Assembly: GCF_039543225.1 (NCBI RefSeq)
Contig: NZ_BAABJI010000002.1
Location: 1,736,001-1,800,000, forward strand
Direction: 5' to 3'
Source of the DNA: Mucilaginibacter defluvii
GTDB taxonomy: Bacteria > Bacteroidota > Bacteroidia > Sphingobacteriales > Sphingobacteriaceae
Length of the DNA stretch: 64,000 nt
Below are positions 53,344 to 62,838 of the stretch, in pieces. The position numbers were made by a program, and so were the translations under genes. Position 1 is the stretch's first letter; every line of letters begins with the position of its first letter. The notes under the pieces are model-generated. The model worked only from the letters and a program-made list of their open reading frames with translations. It was not told the origin of the DNA and did no database searches.

Positions 53344-55776
53344 ATGATAACACATTACCTGAAGATCGCTTTTCGCAATATGCAAAAGCAAAAAATGTAC
53401 GCCGCTATCAATATCGGCGGCTTCGCTATAGGCATTGCCGCCTGCATATTAATATCGCTTTATATACGCAACGAAACCAGCTACGACCAGGACATCGCCA
53501 ATAAAGACAATGTTTACCGCATTGTTGGCGAATTAAAGGTTGACGGTACCACATTCCGTGGTATCAGCTTCCAGCCGCCCATGGCAAAGGCGTTGGTGAA
53601 CGATTTTCCGGAAGTAAAAAAAGCCGGCCGCATACTGCATAGCAAACTTTTTGGCGGCACCGAAAACCAGATACGCCGTACCGATCAGGTTAACAATACC
53701 TATGAGGATGGATTCTGCTTTGCCGACACCTCTGTAATTGACATACTGGACATAAAAATGGTTTACGGCAATAAGCTTACCGCGTTGCGTAATCCCAACT
53801 CGGTAGTAATCAATAAAAGCCTGGCCGATAAATACTTTCCGGGCCAAAACCCGGTAGGCAAAGCGCTAATATTTAACAACAATACCAAGGTACCGCTGAT
53901 GATTGGCGGCGTAATGCGCGATTTCCCTGAAAACGCGCACATGCAGTTTAAAGGTTTTATATCGTTAGCCGGACTAAACTTTTGGGATGGCGAACAGGAA
54001 AGCTGGTATGCGAGCAACTACGGTATTTATGTGCAAATGCGCCCAGGCATTGATGTTAACGCTTTCAATAAAAAAATGACCGCCGGCATCCTCGACAAAT
54101 ACATCATCCCGACTATGAAGGAAAGAGGGCGCAGCAACGTGAAAGAGATCAGGAAAAACGCGAAACTCTCACTGCAAGCGGTAACCGATATCCACCTTAA
54201 CTCATACAATATTGATGAGAATGATATTAAACATGGCGATGTCCGTTTTATATGGCTTTTTGCCGGGATAGCCGGGTTTATACTATTGCTGGCTTGTATC
54301 AATTTTCTTAACCTGTCGACCGCGCGGTCTGCCAACCGTGCGCGCGAGGTGGGCGTACGCAAGGTTATCGGCTCAACAAGGGCCAACCTGATCAGGCAGT
54401 TTTTAACGGAGTCGCTGCTATACAGCTTTTTCTCCTTCATTTTAGGGATAGCGCTTACCGCAATAACATTACCAGCGTTTAATAAGGTGGCCGGAACACA
54501 GCTTACCCTGCCATGGACGGAGTGGTGGCTGCTCCCGGCATTGGTAACAAGCGCTTTTATCATCGGCTTAATAGCGGGAATTTATCCGGCCTTTTACCTC
54601 TCCTACTTTAAACCTGCCACTACGCTTAAAGGTGCGTTGAGCATGGGTACCCGTAATTCCGGTTTGCGCAGCGGACTGGTAATATTTCAGTTCACAGTAT
54701 CTATTGTTTTGATTATCGGCACGGCGGTTATTTACAAGCAGATGCAGTATATACTTAACTCCAAAATCGGTTTTGATAAGGAGCAGGTGGTAACCATTGA
54801 AGGTGCGGATGCATTAGGCCCGCAAACCGCATCCTTTAAAAGCGAACTACTTAACCTGCCTTTTGTAAAAAACGTAACCGTTAGCGACTTTTTACCGGTA
54901 AGCGGAACCAAACGCAATGGCAACTCCTTTTTTAAAGAGGGCCGTGAAAAGGAAGACCCGCCTATACGTACACAGCACTGGGTTATTGATGAAAATTATC
55001 TGGCCACAATGGGCATGAAACTGGTAGCCGGCCGTAATTTCCGCACAGATATGCCTACCGATTCGCAGGCTACGATAGTTAATAAAGCGATGGTTAACCA
55101 GTTGGGTTATAAAGACCCGCTGGGCAAGGTGATTACCAATGGCGGTGAGCATCTAACTATTATCGGCGTTATTGATGATTTTAATTATGAATCGATAAAG
55201 CAGCAGGTTGACCCTATGGTAATGATACTGGGCAACAGCAACAGCATGGTATCCATCAAAGTAAAGAGTGCCGATATGCAGGCCGCGCTTGCCGCCATAA
55301 CCGCCACCTGGAAAAAATTTCAGCCGCATCAGGCCATGCGCTACAACTTTTTGGACGAGCGTTACGCCGCCATGTACAGCGATGTGCAGAGCACGCAATA
55401 TATATTTACAGGCTTTTCTATACTGGCCATTGTGGTTGCCTGTCTCGGTTTATTTGCCCTTGCCGCTTTTATGGCCGAGCAGCGCAGTAAGGAAGTAAGC
55501 ATCCGCAAGGTGCTGGGTGCATCGGTAGGTAACCTGCTCGCTTTGCTAACCGGCAATTTCCTGAAACTGGTGTTAATTTCATTGATCATCGCCATACCGA
55601 TAGGCTGGCTGGCCATGAACAAATGGCTAGAAGATTATGTATATCGCGTTAAACTCAGCTGGGATATATTCGCCGTATCGGGCATAATGGTTATAGTTAT
55701 TGCATTGGTTACCGTTTGCTGGCAGGCAGTAAGTGCCGCGCTGGTAAACCCGATAAAAAATCTTCGGTCTGAGTAA
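53344..55776 (+). CDS. FtsX/MacB-like ABC transporter permease
   Basis: The 810-residue protein starts MITHYLKIAFRNMQKQKMYA, with a first helix at about 20-40, a large periplasmic MacB-type domain, three helices ending with an FtsX core (NLSTARSANRAREVGVRKVIG), then a second periplasmic domain and a second FtsX core (QRSKEVSIRKVLGASVGNLL). This duplicated eight-helix form is typical of Bacteroidota permeases that extrude molecules or lipoproteins with an ATPase encoded elsewhere. An earlier TTG at 53311 is less likely than the ATG at 53344. Confidence 0.92.
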   Translation: MITHYLKIAFRNMQKQKMYAAINIGGFAIGIAACILISLYIRNETSYDQDIANKDNVYRIVGELKVDGTTFRGISFQPPMAKALVNDFPEVKKAGRILHSKLFGGTENQIRRTDQVNNTYEDGFCFADTSVIDILDIKMVYGNKLTALRNPNSVVINKSLADKYFPGQNPVGKALIFNNNTKVPLMIGGVMRDFPENAHMQFKGFISLAGLNFWDGEQESWYASNYGIYVQMRPGIDVNAFNKKMTAGILDKYIIPTMKERGRSNVKEIRKNAKLSLQAVTDIHLNSYNIDENDIKHGDVRFIWLFAGIAGFILLLACINFLNLSTARSANRAREVGVRKVIGSTRANLIRQFLTESLLYSFFSFILGIALTAITLPAFNKVAGTQLTLPWTEWWLLPALVTSAFIIGLIAGIYPAFYLSYFKPATTLKGALSMGTRNSGLRSGLVIFQFTVSIVLIIGTAVIYKQMQYILNSKIGFDKEQVVTIEGADALGPQTASFKSELLNLPFVKNVTVSDFLPVSGTKRNGNSFFKEGREKEDPPIRTQHWVIDENYLATMGMKLVAGRNFRTDMPTDSQATIVNKAMVNQLGYKDPLGKVITNGGEHLTIIGVIDDFNYESIKQQVDPMVMILGNSNSMVSIKVKSADMQAALAAITATWKKFQPHQAMRYNFLDERYAAMYSDVQSTQYIFTGFSILAIVVACLGLFALAAFMAEQRSKEVSIRKVLGASVGNLLALLTGNFLKLVLISLIIAIPIGWLAMNKWLEDYVYRVKLSWDIFAVSGIMVIVIALVTVCWQAVSAALVNPIKNLRSE

Positions 55777-55807
55777 TAACCCATTAATCTAATATAACCC
55801 TTAACAG

Positions 55808-55845
55808 CAAAGGCATTTACTGACTGGTAAATGCCTTTGTGTTTT
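55808..55845. terminator. Bidirectional terminator between permease and acetyltransferase genes
   Basis: CAAAGGCATTTAC (55808-55820) and GTAAATGCCTTTG (55827-55839) form a perfect 13-bp stem with a 6-nt loop, followed by TGTTTT, between convergent genes. Confidence 0.8.
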
Positions 55846-55860
55846 ATCAGGATGCCGGGC

Positions 55861-56355
55861 TTAACGCTTGACGATCGCGTATAAATGCTCATCAAACACT
55901 TCACCGTATTTGGTTATGGCTGATCGCAGCACTGCCTCAAGTGTATAGCCTGCCTTTTCAAGCACCCGCTGCGATGCTTTATTATGCGCGAAGACACCAG
56001 CAAATACGCGGACCAGGCCAATGTTAAAGGCATAGTCCGTCAACAGCTTTACCGCTGCGGTAGCGTAGCCTTTTCCCCAATAGGGTTCGCCTAACCAATA
56101 GCCAATCTCTGCGCTATTACGGTGAATATCCGTTTTAACGGTTATGCCCCCAACGCCAATAAATTCATCCTCATTAAAAATACCGAACACATGAGGTATG
56201 CTGCCATCAATAGCGCATTGTATAAACTCTTCGGCATCAGTAATAACATAAGGGTGCGGAAACATATCCCGCAGGTTACGGGCTATATTGTAATTATCAG
56301 CAAGTTGCTGCAACCGCTCTGCCGGCACATTATCAAAGCCCCATAATTTTACCAT
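55861..56355 (-). CDS. GNAT family N-acetyltransferase (RimJ/RimL-like)
   Basis: A 164-residue GNAT enzyme: IGYWLGEPYWGKGYATAAVK contains the acetyl-CoA binding loop, and VFAHNKASQRVLEKAGYTLE is the typical C-terminal helix of the RimJ/RimL branch. It transfers acetyl from acetyl-CoA to an amino group in the cytoplasm; the acceptor is unknown. It lies 1 bp downstream of the thioredoxin-like gene on the same strand, so they are probably co-transcribed. Confidence 0.9.
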   Translation of the reverse strand: MVKLWGFDNVPAERLQQLADNYNIARNLRDMFPHPYVITDAEEFIQCAIDGSIPHVFGIFNEDEFIGVGGITVKTDIHRNSAEIGYWLGEPYWGKGYATAAVKLLTDYAFNIGLVRVFAGVFAHNKASQRVLEKAGYTLEAVLRSAITKYGEVFDEHLYAIVKR

Positions 56356-56356
56356 G

Positions 56357-57502
56357 CTATTTCTTTTCCAGGTAATCGGTTATCTCAAATGATATATCGT
56401 TGTAAGGAATATCGCGCTTTAATATTTTCCAGTTACCGTCAAGCAAATAGTAAGTTGGCACGCGGCTTATGCCCCAGGCTTCTGCGTTTTTTGATTCATT
56501 ACCTTTCAGATCTGAAAACTGCGGCCACTTCATGGCATCTTCTTTAATCGCCTTCAACCAGTATTCTTTGTTCTCATCCAGGTCAATACTAATGATGCCG
56601 AAAGCCTGATCATTATTTACCTGAAAGAGTAATTTGCTATTCATTTGCAAATGGTTTTGCCTGCTCACCTCGTTGCCGGCACGCCAAAAATCAATCAAAA
56701 TAATTTTTTTGTTTTTAAACGCGTTACGGTCAAAAGCTTTTCCTTTTATATCCGTCCCGTAAATGTCGGGCGCGGTTTGGCCGGGTACCAGTTTGGCCAG
56801 GCCGGATAGTTTGCCGCCTACCTCTTTGCCTTCCTCGGAATCTTTAGCTTCATCGCTCAATTTATTATATAGCGCGTAATACCTAACCGGGTCGCTTTTG
56901 TAATCGGCATTTTTTATGAAGTGGGCAGCTATAGCGCTTTTCGGATATTTTTCGATAAACTTTTCAATAACCGAAGCCTCTACCTCCGTTTGCTGATCCT
57001 GTAGCTCCTTCAGTTTATCAACCCGTGCGAGGTAGGCCGTACCTTCAAGGCTCTTCCCGGCGCTGCTTTTTAAAAACGCTCGCTCCTCCTTTACCTTTTG
57101 GGCAACATCGGCAACCAACTCATTAGCGAGGGTATAATAAGCGGTAAGTTCATTCTGTATTTTTGATTCTGTCTTGATCTTCGGGTACTTGGTCAGGTCG
57201 TTACCGTTTATCTCGATATTGTATTTACCATTTTCCAGGTACACTTCATAAGGTATATGGGTTAACTTATTATCAAGCATATTGGTCACCTTGATCTGGT
57301 AATAACCCGGGTACTCCAAAATCTCGTTTATTCTGAATTTTCCATCCACGATATTATCGCCATAAACAGGCTTGTTCAACACATCAACAATACCAAAAAC
57401 ACCGCTTTTAATACCCGGCGAGGTTCCATCAATCTCTATACGGTCGGCACGGTTGCAACCGGCAATCAGCATTGTAATAAGTAATAGGTTTAAATATTTC
57501 AT
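56357..57502 (-). CDS. Thioredoxin-fold lipoprotein lacking the CxxC pair
   Basis: The lipobox LIAGC (Cys16) is followed by a DUF4369-like beta domain (to about 100), a helical middle (to about 235), and a C-terminal AhpC/TlpA-type thioredoxin fold with APDIYGTDIKGK, IDFWRAGNEVS and the cis-Pro region SRVPTYYLLD. Where TlpA-like proteins have the WCxxC pair, this one has Asn277-Glu-Val-Ser280, so it cannot do dithiol chemistry. Envelope lipoproteins of this architecture are common in Bacteroidota; this member looks redox-dead and may bind a ligand instead. Confidence 0.85.
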   Translation of the reverse strand: MKYLNLLLITMLIAGCNRADRIEIDGTSPGIKSGVFGIVDVLNKPVYGDNIVDGKFRINEILEYPGYYQIKVTNMLDNKLTHIPYEVYLENGKYNIEINGNDLTKYPKIKTESKIQNELTAYYTLANELVADVAQKVKEERAFLKSSAGKSLEGTAYLARVDKLKELQDQQTEVEASVIEKFIEKYPKSAIAAHFIKNADYKSDPVRYYALYNKLSDEAKDSEEGKEVGGKLSGLAKLVPGQTAPDIYGTDIKGKAFDRNAFKNKKIILIDFWRAGNEVSRQNHLQMNSKLLFQVNNDQAFGIISIDLDENKEYWLKAIKEDAMKWPQFSDLKGNESKNAEAWGISRVPTYYLLDGNWKILKRDIPYNDISFEITDYLEKK

Positions 57503-57640
57503 AACTATTAATGTAAAGGGGCGAATATACCTTTATGTATGTAAAATCAGTGTAACCAAATGAGTGCTTAGATTGTTTCTAAATAACTTATAAACCCTGA
57601 TTATGTCAGAACCATTTACATGGTTTTGTTATTTAATAGA

Positions 57641-57648
57641 TACTTTTG
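57641..57648 (+). promoter_or_regulatory. -7 promoter box of the succinate dehydrogenase operon
   Basis: TACTTTTG is an exact TAnnTTTG match 22 bp before the sdhC start. TTTTG occurs 13 bp upstream but is too close for a standard -33 element. Confidence 0.5.
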
Positions 57649-57670
57649 CCGAAATAATTAAAACTTCATA

Positions 57671-58465
57671 ATGAGCGAATTTAAACAAACCTTTAACTCG
57701 TCGCTGGGCAAGAAGCTGATCATGGCTTTAACAGGCTTGTTTTTGTGTACTTTCCTAATTGTTCACCTAAGCGGTAACCTTGCATTATTTAAGCATGATA
57801 ACGGCCAGGCATTTAACGCCTATGCCAACTTCATGACGCATTTTCCGCCGATAAGGGTAGTGTCGTACCTGCTATACCTGTCTATCCTGGTGCATACAAT
57901 TTATGCTATTATTTTAACGGTAAACAACCGTAAAGCCCGCCCAATCGGCTACGCTTCGGCGCCAAAATCACCGGTTTCATGGTCATCAAAAAACATGGGG
58001 CTGCTGGGTTCAATCCTATTTCTTTTCATTGTGATACACATGAAAGACTTCTGGTTTAAATACCACCAGGATGATTTCGCCGGTAAAAGCACACACGTTA
58101 TTCCGTTTAAGGAATACAAAACCGACCTGGTAACCGGCAAACAAATCTCGGCACGCGACCTACCTCCGGGCGATTATCAATACGCTGTATTTACCGAGGG
58201 CGGCATTGAAACCATGGTAGCTAAGGATTTGAACCAGACGGTTGAAGTCGCCTTTAAACAATGGTGGTACGTGGCCTTTTATGTAATTGCGTTAGGCGCG
58301 TTATCATTCCACCTGCTGCACGGCTTTCAAAGCGCGTTCCATACGCTGGGCTGGATACACCGCAAATACAAACCGTTGATTTACTTTATCGGCACATGGT
58401 TTTTCGCGGTGATTATTCCGCTTGGTTTTGCGGCAATGCCCGTTTACTATTTTTTCTTTGGATAA
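57671..58465 (+). CDS. sdhC: Succinate dehydrogenase/fumarate reductase cytochrome b subunit
   Basis: The 264-residue protein has five membrane helices, with histidines in FLIVHLSGNLALF, LSILVHTIYAI, LFLFIVIHMKDFW and ALSFHLLHGFQSAF that can bind two hemes, as in type-B succinate:quinone reductases. A loop of about 50 polar residues between helices 3 and 4 (DLVTGKQISARDLPPGD and following) is longer than in many relatives. It anchors SdhA and SdhB to the inner membrane. First gene of sdhCAB. Confidence 0.93.
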   Translation: MSEFKQTFNSSLGKKLIMALTGLFLCTFLIVHLSGNLALFKHDNGQAFNAYANFMTHFPPIRVVSYLLYLSILVHTIYAIILTVNNRKARPIGYASAPKSPVSWSSKNMGLLGSILFLFIVIHMKDFWFKYHQDDFAGKSTHVIPFKEYKTDLVTGKQISARDLPPGDYQYAVFTEGGIETMVAKDLNQTVEVAFKQWWYVAFYVIALGALSFHLLHGFQSAFHTLGWIHRKYKPLIYFIGTWFFAVIIPLGFAAMPVYYFFFG

Positions 58466-58520
58466 GGTTTATTGTTGATAAGATGGAGCCGCGAGGCTTG
58501 TCAAAATATAATTGTAAGAG

Positions 58521-60455
58521 ATGATTTTAGATGCTAAGATTCCCCATGGCCCGCTGGCCGAAAAATGGAGCAAGCATAAATTTAACCTGAAGCTGGTTAA
58601 TCCGGCCAACAAGCGTAAGTACAATATTATAGTTGTAGGTACCGGTTTGGCAGGCGCATCGGCAGCGGCTACATTGGCCGAACTGGGCTATAACGTTACC
58701 GCGTTTTGCTTTCAGGATAGCCCCCGCCGTGCACACTCCATTGCTGCGCAGGGTGGTATAAACGCGGCTAAAAATTACCAGAACGACGGTGACAGTGTTT
58801 ACCGTTTATTTTACGATACTATCAAGGGTGGCGACTACCGTGCCCGTGAAGCTAATGTTCACCGTTTGGCCGAGGTATCAGTAAATATTATTGACCAATG
58901 CGTGGCACAGGGTGTGCCTTTTGCCCGCGAATACGGTGGTTTGCTGGATAACCGTTCATTTGGTGGCGCGCAGGTATCACGTACCTTCTACGCCCGCGGC
59001 CAAACGGGGCAGCAATTACTTTTAGGCGCCTATTCAGCGCTCAACCGCCAAATACATAATGGCAAGGTTAAAATGTATACCCGCCACGAAATGCTTGACG
59101 TGGTTGTTGTTGACGGCCAGGCCAAAGGCATTGTTACCCGTAACCTTAAAACCGGTGAAATTGATACCCATGCCGGCCATGCGGTATTATTATGTACCGG
59201 TGGTTACAGCAACGTATTTTTCCTTTCAACAAACGCTATCGGTTCAAACGTAACCGCGGCCTGGAGGGCACACAAGCGCGGCGCGTACTTTGCTAACCCA
59301 TGCTACACGCAAATTCACCCTACCTGTATCCCGGTTAGCGGCGATCACCAGTCAAAGCTTACGCTGATGTCTGAATCATTGCGTAACGACGGACGTGTAT
59401 GGGCACCTAAGACCGTAGAAATTGCCGAGCAATTACGGTCAGGTAAAATAAAAGCGAGCGATGTTAAGGAAGATGACCGCGATTACTTCCTGGAAAGAAA
59501 ATACCCGGCATTTGGCAACCTTGTACCGCGAGACGTGGCATCACGTAACGCTAAAGAAATGGCCGATGAAGGCAAAGGTGTAGGCACTTCAGGTTTTGCT
59601 GTATTCCTTGATTTTGCCGACGCTATTAAACGTTTAGGCCAGGAAACCGTAGCCGCCAAATACGGTAACCTTTTTGATATGTACGCGCAGATCACTGCTG
59701 AAGATCCGTATACTCAACCAATGCGTATTTACCCGGCAGTACACTATACCATGGGCGGCCTTTGGGTTGATTATAACCTGAGTACTACCGTACCTGGTTT
59801 ATATGCTTTAGGCGAGTGTAATTTCTCTGACCATGGCGCTAACCGCCTTGGTGCTTCAGCTTTGATGCAAGGTTTATCTGACGGTTATTTCGTTATCCCT
59901 TATACACTGGGTGATTACCTGGCAACCATCGGCCCGAAACCGGTTGATAAAAGCCACCCCGCATTTGAGCAAACCAAACAGGATGTGCTTGCGTACATAA
60001 ATAAGCTGCTTTCGCTTAAAGGCAACAAAACCGTGGTTGAATACCACCGTGAACTTGGTCACATTATGTGGGAGTATTGCGGCATGGCGCGCACCGAAGA
60101 AGGTTTAACAAAAGCTAAAGGATTGATACAGGCGCTTAAGGCCGATTTCTGGAAGAATGCTATTGTAACCGGCGAAAATGAAGAGATTAACGCCGCGCTT
60201 GAAAGAGCCGGCCGTGTAGCTGACTTTATTGAGCTTGGCGAATTGATGATAGACGACGCGTTAATGCGCCGGGAATCATGCGGTGGCCACTTCCGCCTGG
60301 AATCGCAAACCGAAGAAGGTGAAGCGCTGCGCGACGACGAAAACTTTGCTTTTGCAGCAGCCTGGGAGTTTAAAGGTGAAAACCAGCCCGAAGAACTGCA
60401 TAAAGAAGAGTTGATTTTTGAAAATGTTAAGTTAACACAGAGGAGCTATAAGTAA
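58521..60455 (+). CDS. sdhA: Succinate dehydrogenase/fumarate reductase flavoprotein subunit
   Basis: The 644-residue enzyme has the FAD-binding [17 protein letters not shown] near the N terminus, [16 protein letters not shown] with the histidine that carries covalent FAD, the active-site [12 protein letters not shown] region, and [16 protein letters not shown]. It oxidises succinate to fumarate on the cytoplasmic side of the membrane. It follows sdhC by 55 bp. Its stop codon is the first base pair of a heptad-repeat array that begins an inserted element before sdhB. Confidence 0.97.
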   Translation: MILDAKIPHGPLAEKWSKHKFNLKLVNPANKRKYNIIVVGTGLAGASAAATLAELGYNVTAFCFQDSPRRAHSIAAQGGINAAKNYQNDGDSVYRLFYDTIKGGDYRAREANVHRLAEVSVNIIDQCVAQGVPFAREYGGLLDNRSFGGAQVSRTFYARGQTGQQLLLGAYSALNRQIHNGKVKMYTRHEMLDVVVVDGQAKGIVTRNLKTGEIDTHAGHAVLLCTGGYSNVFFLSTNAIGSNVTAAWRAHKRGAYFANPCYTQIHPTCIPVSGDHQSKLTLMSESLRNDGRVWAPKTVEIAEQLRSGKIKASDVKEDDRDYFLERKYPAFGNLVPRDVASRNAKEMADEGKGVGTSGFAVFLDFADAIKRLGQETVAAKYGNLFDMYAQITAEDPYTQPMRIYPAVHYTMGGLWVDYNLSTTVPGLYALGECNFSDHGANRLGASALMQGLSDGYFVIPYTLGDYLATIGPKPVDKSHPAFEQTKQDVLAYINKLLSLKGNKTVVEYHRELGHIMWEYCGMARTEEGLTKAKGLIQALKADFWKNAIVTGENEEINAALERAGRVADFIELGELMIDDALMRRESCGGHFRLESQTEEGEALRDDENFAFAAAWEFKGENQPEELHKEELIFENVKLTQRSYK

Positions 60456-60908
60456 GATTTGAGATATTAGATTTGAGATGTGAGATAAACCACCTCTTAC
60501 TAATATCAAAAAACCACCTGCTATGCATAATTTGACTGAATTGAAAATATGGAATAAAGCTATTGATTTAGCTGTAGAGGTATACAAAGCCACTGCTACG
60601 TTCCCTGCTGATGAAAGGTTTGGCTTAACAAGCCAATCAAGAAGAGCGGCAGTATCAATTCCATCAAACATTGCCGAAGGTGCCGGTAGAAACTCTAATA
60701 AAGAGTTCTGTAATTTTTTAGGTATCGCCAACGGCTCATCTTATGAATTGCAAACTCAGTTAGTTATTTCAAATAGATTAAATTTAATTGAAGATGATTT
60801 GAAAGATGATCTGTTAAAACAAATTGAAGAGCTACAGAAAATGAACTATGCTTTTCAACAACGGTTGAAACAGTAATTCTCAAATCTAATATCTCACATC
60901 TCATATCT
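60455..60908. mobile_element. Putative small mobile element: heptad inverted arrays enclosing a four-helix-bundle gene (locus E)
   Basis: The left array (60455-60486) reads AGATTTG, AGATATT, AGATTTG, AGATGTG, AGAT. The right array (60879-60908), on the other strand, reads AGATATG, AGATGTG, AGATATT, AGATTTG, AG. The stretch AGATATTAGATTTGAG at 60462-60477 has an exact inverted copy at 60879-60894. Between them lies one gene, for a four-helix-bundle protein. The element sits inside the sdhCAB operon, starting at the last base of the sdhA stop and ending 8 bp before the sdhB ATG, and its coding part is more AT-rich than its neighbours. No target-site duplication was obvious. Confidence 0.65.
60523..60876 (+). 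CDS. Four-helix-bundle protein (S23 rRNA-intervening-sequence/Avd-like family)
   Basis: The 117-residue protein carries all family hallmarks: ELKIWNKAIDLAVEVYKAT at the start, FGLTSQSRRAAVSIPSNIAE and the GAGRNS turn, then IANGSSYELQTQLVIS. The family was named from genes in 23S rRNA intervening sequences, and related proteins (Avd) serve diversity-generating retroelements by binding a reverse transcriptase. No reverse transcriptase is in this window. It lies in the same direction as sdhA and sdhB and is enclosed by inverted heptad arrays, so it appears to be an insertion in the operon. Its function is not known. Confidence 0.9.
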   Translation: MHNLTELKIWNKAIDLAVEVYKATATFPADERFGLTSQSRRAAVSIPSNIAEGAGRNSNKEFCNFLGIANGSSYELQTQLVISNRLNLIEDDLKDDLLKQIEELQKMNYAFQQRLKQ

Positions 60909-60916
60909 AAATAAAG

Positions 60917-61702
60917 ATGAGTAACGGAAATATGAACCTGACGCTTAAAGTTTGGCGCCAAAAAAATGCACAAACCTCAGGTAAGTTTGTGACCTACAAG
61001 GCTGAAGGTATTTCGCCAGACATGTCATTCCTTGAAATGCTTGACGTGGTGAACGAAAGCCTTACCAAAAAAGGCGAAGAGCCTATATACTTTGACCATG
61101 ATTGCCGCGAGGGCATTTGCGGTATGTGCTCGCTGTATATCAACGGCCGTCCGCATGGCCCTAAGCGTGCTATTACTACCTGCCAGCTTCACATGCGCTC
61201 GTTTAAAGATGGTGAAACCATTACGATTGAGCCTTGGCGTGCAGCCGCATTCCCGGTGGTTAAGGATTTAGCGGTTGACCGTTCAGCGTTTGACCGTATA
61301 CAGCAAGCCGGTGGTTATGTATCTATCAACACAGGTGGTGTGCCTGATGCCAACGAGATACCTATCCCTAAAGTAATTGCGGATGAAGCGTTTAATTCAG
61401 CAACCTGTATCGGTTGCGGCGCCTGCGTTGCGGCCTGTAAAAATGCTTCGGCTATGTTGTTTGTATCAGCCAAAATTTCGCAGCTGGGCATGTTGCCGCA
61501 AGGCCAGCCAGAGCGCTGGAGCCGCGTACAATCAATGGTGGCGCAAATGGACGAAGAAGGTTTTGGTAACTGTACCAATACCGGTGCCTGCGAAGCCGAG
61601 TGCCCTAAGGAGATCAGCCTGACCAACATCGGCCGCATGAATAATGATTACTTCAGCGCCAAATTGTTCCGCGAAGAACGCGTGCACGATCATGCAGAAT
61701 AA
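60917..61702 (+). CDS. sdhB: Succinate dehydrogenase/fumarate reductase iron-sulfur subunit
   Basis: The 261-residue protein has the plant-type 2Fe-2S motif [18 protein letters not shown], the ferredoxin-like [17 protein letters not shown], and the third cluster region [17 protein letters not shown]. It passes electrons from FAD to the quinone site. It should be translated from the same mRNA as sdhC and sdhA, but 461 bp separate it from sdhA because of the inserted four-helix-bundle element. A strong terminator follows. Confidence 0.97.
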   Translation: MSNGNMNLTLKVWRQKNAQTSGKFVTYKAEGISPDMSFLEMLDVVNESLTKKGEEPIYFDHDCREGICGMCSLYINGRPHGPKRAITTCQLHMRSFKDGETITIEPWRAAAFPVVKDLAVDRSAFDRIQQAGGYVSINTGGVPDANEIPIPKVIADEAFNSATCIGCGACVAACKNASAMLFVSAKISQLGMLPQGQPERWSRVQSMVAQMDEEGFGNCTNTGACEAECPKEISLTNIGRMNNDYFSAKLFREERVHDHAE

Positions 61703-61722
61703 TATTTAATAGTATAAATCAT

Positions 61723-61756
61723 AAAAAGCGCCTCTTAAAAAAGAGGCGCTTTTTTT
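61723..61756 (+). terminator. Terminator of the sdh operon
   Basis: AAAAAGCGCCTCTT and AAGAGGCGCTTTTT form a 14-bp stem with an AAAA loop and a long T-run. Confidence 0.9.
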
Positions 61757-61934
61757 ATATGAAAATTTGATGAAAAAGTTCAGTTACACCTACAGGTTGT
61801 TCAGTTAAGCGTACAGGCGATATTTATTAAAAAATATATAATAACCTCTAAAACAAGCATATTATCTTATTGGAATATAGATTGCCATAGTAATGATGTT
61901 AAATTAATGTTATATACAAATCATCTTTACAACT

Positions 61935-62627
61935 ATGAAAATGTTTAATCAACTACGAAACGCTAAAATCCTTTCACTGTCGTGTGTAATACTTGCAGCT
62001 GTGTCATTCACCTCATGCGATAAAAATGACGACGAGAATGTGGACACCGACAGCGCATCTGTACGTATAACCAATGCGGTTGAGGGTTCGCTTTCGCAAG
62101 AGGTTTATGTTGGTGGTACCAAACTGAACACATCGGCTGTAGCCTATGGCGAAACTTCAAACTATATCCAAACTGCATCAGGCGATAACAAAACCGTCCA
62201 ATTCCGCAACGTAGGTTCATCATCTGCCAACGTATCATTCAACGTTGATCTGGACGACGACAAATATTACAGCTTGTACTATGCCGGCAACGCCGATGCT
62301 AAAACTTACGTGGTAGCTGAAGACGACCGCAAAGCGCCAACAGCAGGTAAAGCAAAAGTTCGTTTTATCCACCTGGCATCAGCTGTACAAAGCAATGTTG
62401 ATTTAGGTGTAAGCGCTACCAGTAAACTTTTTACTGATGTAGCTTACAAAGCTGTAACAACTTATAAAGAAGTTGACGCGAATACCAAAATGTACTTGTA
62501 CGCTGCCGGTCAGGCCAATGCCGTACTTGATTTGGATACTAAAGTACAAGCCGGTAAAATCTATACCATTTACGTGTCAGGCTCAACCGCGCTTACTTTA
62601 CGCTACCGTGTAATTGCTGAAAACTAA
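61935..62627 (+). CDS. DUF4397 domain lipoprotein
   Basis: A signal peptide with lipobox (SFTSCDKNDDEN) is followed by two similar beta-sandwich units: SASVRITNAVEGSLSQEVYV with its partner strands, then KAKVRFIHLASAVQSNVDLG. This is the DUF4397 pattern (about 200 residues). The acidic stretch right after the Cys (DKNDDENVDTD) may act as a surface-export signal in Bacteroidota lipoproteins. Function is unknown. It is monocistronic, between two terminators. Confidence 0.85.
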   Translation: MKMFNQLRNAKILSLSCVILAAVSFTSCDKNDDENVDTDSASVRITNAVEGSLSQEVYVGGTKLNTSAVAYGETSNYIQTASGDNKTVQFRNVGSSSANVSFNVDLDDDKYYSLYYAGNADAKTYVVAEDDRKAPTAGKAKVRFIHLASAVQSNVDLGVSATSKLFTDVAYKAVTTYKEVDANTKMYLYAAGQANAVLDLDTKVQAGKIYTIYVSGSTALTLRYRVIAEN

Positions 62628-62645
62628 TAGTCATAGTGCTACGCT

Positions 62646-62676
62646 AAAAAAGCCGACCAATGGTCGGCTTTTTTGT
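62646..62676 (+). terminator. Terminator after the DUF4397 gene
   Basis: AAAAAGCCGACC and GGTCGGCTTTTTT form a stem of 12 bp or more around a tiny loop, with a T-run. Confidence 0.85.
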
Positions 62677-62838
62677 TTAAGATCGTTTTATAAATAATAT
62701 AACCACGCATCGAATGATCTTCAAACCACATTTTTTGCTATATATCTAAATTTTAATTCCATTTTGTTAAAATTGATTTATAAATTACATCAGATTATTT
62801 AAAATATCATAAAATAAATATTCGTCTTTTACATCTTT

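Noticed and set aside
54027..54563. Open frame of 178 codons opposite the FtsX permease
   Set aside because: Antisense shadow of a conserved permease with no domain or start context.
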